Assembly: GCA_036380435.1 (NCBI GenBank)
Contig: DASVES010000410.1
Location: 1-6,442 of the forward strand
Reading direction: 5' to 3'
Length of the DNA: 6,442 nucleotides
Source of the DNA: DASQDT01 sp036380435
Lineage (GTDB): Bacteria > Acidobacteriota > Blastocatellia > Pyrinomonadales > Pyrinomonadaceae
The first letter of the stretch is position 1. The number at the start of each line of letters is the position of its first letter. Of the stretch, positions 4,007 through 6,442 are shown one piece after another. A model generated the notes under the pieces. That model was not told the origin of the DNA. It did not search any database and was given only the letters and a program-made list of their open reading frames with translations. Made by a program: the position numbers and the translations under genes.

Positions 4007-5885
4007 TCCCCTTGCCCTCTTGCCCCCTCAGACTTTCGTCACCCCGCCCCTCGGCTTCCGTCTCGTGCTGCATGATGAAATCGCGCTCGGCGCCGGGGAC
4101 GGAGAACTCGTATGCGCCGCGATAGACGGTCGGCACGTTGCCGCCGAAGTTGTCGTGCGGCGGCGGGGTCGTCGGCGTCGCCCACTCCAGCGTCGTCGCC
4201 TCCCACGGATTGCCGGAGGCCCGCGTCCCCTTGAACATGCTCCAGAAGAAGTTGAAGAGGAAGATGAATTGCGACGCGGCCGTGATGATGACGGCAATCG
4301 TGACCAGCATCACCAGCCCGTCGAGGCGATCAAGGAACCTGTACTCCATGAAGGACGAGAAGCGGCGCGGCATGCCGACGTTGCCCATCGCGTGCATCGG
4401 GACGAAGATGGTGAAGACGCCGATCATCGTCGGCCAGAAGTGAATCTTTCCCAGCTTCTCACTCATCATCCGCCCGAACATCTTGGGGAACCAGAAGTAG
4501 ATGCCGGCGAACATTCCGAAGATGGCGGCCACGCCCATCACGAGGTGGAAGTGCGCGAGCACGAAGTAGGTGTCGTGCATCGAGAAGTCGAGCGTGGTCT
4601 GGCCGAGGACGAGACCCGTGATGCCGCCCGCGACGAAGAGCGAGACGAAGCCGAGCGCAAAAAGCATCGGGGTGGTAAATCGTATCTTGCCGCCCCAGAG
4701 CGTGCCGAGCCAGTTGAAGGTCTTGATGGCCGAGGGCACGCCGATGGCCAGCGTCAATACCGAAAAGGCCATCGCCGAGTAGGGACTCATGCCGCTCATG
4801 AACATGTGGTGGCCCCAGACGAAGAAGCCCAAAAGCCCGATGGCGAACATGGCGAAGACCATCGCGCGGTAGCCGAAGACGGGCTTGCGTGCGAAGGTTG
4901 AGAGGATGTGCGAGGTGACGCCCATGCCCGGCAGGATGGCGATGTAGACTTCGGGGTGGCCGAAGAACCAGAAGAGGTGCTGCCACAAAAGCGGCGAGCC
5001 GCCCTGATGGTCGAGCACGCGCGTGCCGTCGCTCAGACCCGTCGGGATGAAGAAGCTGGTGCCGGCGTTGCGATCAAGGAACAGGAGGATGCCGGCGGCG
5101 AGGAGCACCGGAAACGCGAGGAGCGCCAGCACGGCCGTCGTGAACCACGACCAGCACGTGAGCGGCATCCGCATCAAAGACATCCCGCGCGTGCGCAGGT
5201 TCAGGAGCGTGGTGATGAAGTTGAGCGCGCCCAAGAGCGAGCCGACGCAGAAGATGGCGATACTGATGATCCAGAGGTTCATCCCCATGCCCATGCCGGG
5301 GACGTTTAAGAGATGCCCGACGGCGCTCAAGGGCGGGTAGCCCGTCCAGCCGCCGGTCGGCCCGACGACGCCGCTGCCCGAGGCGAAGATGGCGGCGACC
5401 AGGACGATGAGGCCGACGAGCGTCACCCAGAAGGAGAGCATGTTGAGGACGGGGAAAGCCATGTCATCTGCCCCGACCTGAATGGGAAGGATGTAATTGC
5501 CGAAGCCGCCCTGCGGCGCGGTCGTCAGCACGAAGAAGACCATCATCGTGCCGTGCATGGTCACGAGCGACAGATATAGCTCCGGCGACATCACGCCGCC
5601 CGGCGCGGCCGCCGCCCCGAAGATCGTCTCCAGCACGGGCACGCCCGTCATCGGCCACGTCAGCTTGATTCGCATCAGCACCGACATGAACATCCCGACG
5701 AAGACCGAGAACAGGGCGAGGAAGATGTACTGGATGCCGATGACCTTGTGGTCGATGCTGAAGATGTACTTCCTGATGAACCCCGTGGGCGGGCCGTGGT
5801 GGTGCGCGGCATGAGCGGCGGCGGAGGCGCCGTGAACGTCGGCCTCCTCGTGCGTCTCGTGGTGAGTGGGATCGACCTCGGCCAT
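3981..5885 (-). CDS. coxA: Cytochrome c oxidase subunit I (type A1 heme-copper oxidase)
   Basis: This 634-residue, ~12-helix catalytic subunit reduces O2 to water and pumps protons. Visible ligands, with bovine-type equivalents: heme a His111 (MHGTMM) and His447; heme a3 His445 (VLAHFHLV); CuB His310, His359 and His360 (GHPEVY, VWGHHMF); cross-linked Tyr314. Proton-path residues are present: Asp141, Asn130 and Asn148 (D-path), Glu312 (E of GHPEV, marking type A1) and Lys388 (K-path). Residues 1-35 hold eight His, and the C-terminus ends GHNGHGH; both tails extend beyond the usual core. The start ATG at 5885 has GGGAGG 11 nt upstream, and FIRKYIFSIDHKVIG, the usual first conserved block, begins at residue 36. 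The gene lies 52 nt after coxB and overlaps the next coxC by 26 nt. Identity is certain. Confidence 0.99.
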   Translation of the reverse strand: MAEVDPTHHETHEEADVHGASAAAHAAHHHGPPTGFIRKYIFSIDHKVIGIQYIFLALFSVFVGMFMSVLMRIKLTWPMTGVPVLETIFGAAAAPGGVMSPELYLSLVTMHGTMMVFFVLTTAPQGGFGNYILPIQVGADDMAFPVLNMLSFWVTLVGLIVLVAAIFASGSGVVGPTGGWTGYPPLSAVGHLLNVPGMGMGMNLWIISIAIFCVGSLLGALNFITTLLNLRTRGMSLMRMPLTCWSWFTTAVLALLAFPVLLAAGILLFLDRNAGTSFFIPTGLSDGTRVLDHQGGSPLLWQHLFWFFGHPEVYIAILPGMGVTSHILSTFARKPVFGYRAMVFAMFAIGLLGFFVWGHHMFMSGMSPYSAMAFSVLTLAIGVPSAIKTFNWLGTLWGGKIRFTTPMLFALGFVSLFVAGGITGLVLGQTTLDFSMHDTYFVLAHFHLVMGVAAIFGMFAGIYFWFPKMFGRMMSEKLGKIHFWPTMIGVFTIFVPMHAMGNVGMPRRFSSFMEYRFLDRLDGLVMLVTIAVIITAASQFIFLFNFFWSMFKGTRASGNPWEATTLEWATPTTPPPHDNFGGNVPTVYRGAYEFSVPGAERDFIMQHETEAEGRGDESLRGQEGKGNGHNGHGH

Positions 5886-5896
5886 CTCTCTTGTGT

Positions 5897-5902
5897 CCTC
5901 CC
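5897..5902 (-). promoter_or_regulatory. Shine-Dalgarno sequence of coxA
   Basis: GGGAGG on the minus strand lies 11 nt before the coxA ATG at 5885, slightly farther than optimal. It is directly preceded by a small inverted repeat, which may influence ribosome access. Confidence 0.65.
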
Positions 5903-5918
5903 GGCGCGAGCGAGCGCC
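5903..5918 (-). other. Small GC-rich inverted repeat in the coxB-coxA gap
   Basis: GGCGC and GCGCC form a perfect 5-bp stem with a 6-nt loop in the 52-nt gap, immediately upstream of the coxA Shine-Dalgarno sequence. No U-tract follows, so it is not an intrinsic terminator. It could be an RNA processing or translation-tuning hairpin, but a stem this short can arise by chance in GC-rich DNA. Confidence 0.3.
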
Positions 5919-5937
5919 AAGGCTATCTCAGGGTTCA

Positions 5938-6442
5938 TCAGTACTGCGGTAACGGGTACTGCTCGTAGAGCTGCGTGACGCGGCGGGTGAACTCACTCTG
6001 CGGGAGCTGCATCAGCTCGGCGTACTGCTGCTCAGGCAGAACGAGCAGGTAGCTCTTCATCTGATAGTGGAGTGCGCCGCACAACTCGGCGCAGGCCAGC
6101 TCGTAGCGACCCACCTTCTGCGGCTTGAAGTGGACGCGAATGTCCATGCCGGGGACGAGGTCCTGCTTGAAGCGCAACTCGGGCACCCAGATGCTGTGTG
6201 TCACGTCGCGGCCTCGCAAGACGAGTTCGACGGGCCGATCCACCTGCGTGATGAGTGTGGAGCTGACGGCGTCGTCCTTCGCGGCGGCGTCCGTCTCGTC
6301 GAGGCCGATGTTGCCGCGCGGTGGCGAGGAGGAGTCGTCGATGAGGTTGGGGTCGGTGCGCCCAAAGCGGCTGTCCGGGCCGGCGTAGTGGAAGTTCCAC
6401 GCGAACTGTTGCGCGAGCACCCTGATCTGCGCCGAGCCGGCC
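5938..6442 (-). CDS. coxB: Cytochrome c oxidase subunit II, C-terminal CuA domain (runs off right edge)
   Basis: 167 residues of the periplasmic domain are visible. The frame stays open to the window edge, so the GTG at 6420 is an internal valine and not a start. The N-terminal membrane hairpin lies outside. QQFAWNFHYAG holds the conserved aromatic strand near the cytochrome c docking site. The CuA site is complete: His in VTHSIWVPEL (codon at 6198) and CAELCGALHYQM with Cys (6093), Glu (6087), Cys (6081), His (6069) and Met (6060), spaced C-x-E-x-C-x3-H-x2-M. Only about 39 residues follow the Met, with no CxxCH, so this is not a caa3-type subunit II with fused cytochrome c. The gene ends in tandem TGA TGA codons (5940-5935) and is followed by coxA after 52 nt. 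It accepts electrons from cytochrome c and passes them to heme a. Confidence 0.98.
   Translation of the reverse strand, partial: AGSAQIRVLAQQFAWNFHYAGPDSRFGRTDPNLIDDSSSPPRGNIGLDETDAAAKDDAVSSTLITQVDRPVELVLRGRDVTHSIWVPELRFKQDLVPGMDIRVHFKPQKVGRYELACAELCGALHYQMKSYLLVLPEQQYAELMQLPQSEFTRRVTQLYEQYPLPQY

Noticed and set aside
3906..4901. 331-residue open frame on the plus strand
   Set aside because: It is antisense to coxA and coxC, with highly charged low-complexity composition and no family resemblance.
4459..4986. 175-residue minus-strand open frame inside coxA
   Set aside because: It is a second-frame shadow of coxA, rich in Arg, His and Leu, with no independent start signal.
5903..5918. Intrinsic terminator between coxB and coxA
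   Set aside because: The stem is only 5 bp and no U-tract follows. A terminator there would also separate two subunits needed together.
6418..6420. GTG as the start of coxB
   Set aside because: The frame remains open to the window edge and the residues before it continue the conserved subunit II strand, so it is an internal valine.

Overview
The window is one gene-dense block transcribed entirely from the minus strand. Read in transcription order (high to low coordinates) it encodes a heme-copper cytochrome c oxidase and its accessory genes. GC is high, intergenic gaps are short or negative, and no RNA gene, mobile element, CRISPR array or convincing terminator is visible. Gene order, and recalled resemblance of several proteins (two adjacent subunit III genes, the CAMC-motif membrane protein, the membrane-anchored protein with a 'PRHVQHALSQI' segment), suggest an Acidobacteriota genome, possibly Blastocatellia. 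That placement is an inference from memory and not a computed result.

Core oxidase (about 6442 to 1972): the 3' part of coxB (subunit II, full CuA motif, no fused cytochrome c domain); coxA (subunit I, all heme and CuB ligands, type A1 'GHPEV' signature, His-rich ends); two consecutive but divergent five-helix subunit III genes, the second starting at TTG; and a subunit IV gene about twice the usual length because of two extra N-terminal membrane helices. coxA and the first coxC overlap by 26 nt. The first coxC stop codon lies inside the Shine-Dalgarno sequence of the second. The subunit IV stop overlaps the next start as GTGA. This indicates one translationally coupled operon.

Accessory part (about 1975 to 1): a small secreted or anchored protein with a periplasmic CxxC motif; a small two-CxxC zinc-ribbon protein; a SnoaL/NTF2-like protein; a small winged-helix-like protein; a four-helix DUF420 (CtaM/YozB-type) oxidase biogenesis protein; and the N-terminus of a single-pass membrane protein, probably HEAT-like, that runs off the left edge.

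Functionally, subunits I and II supply the heme a, heme a3-CuB and CuA centres that pass electrons from cytochrome c to O2. The subunit III and IV proteins support assembly and stability of the complex, and the DUF420 protein is expected to help build it. The small proteins between subunit IV and DUF420 have no established role and are the least understood part of the window.
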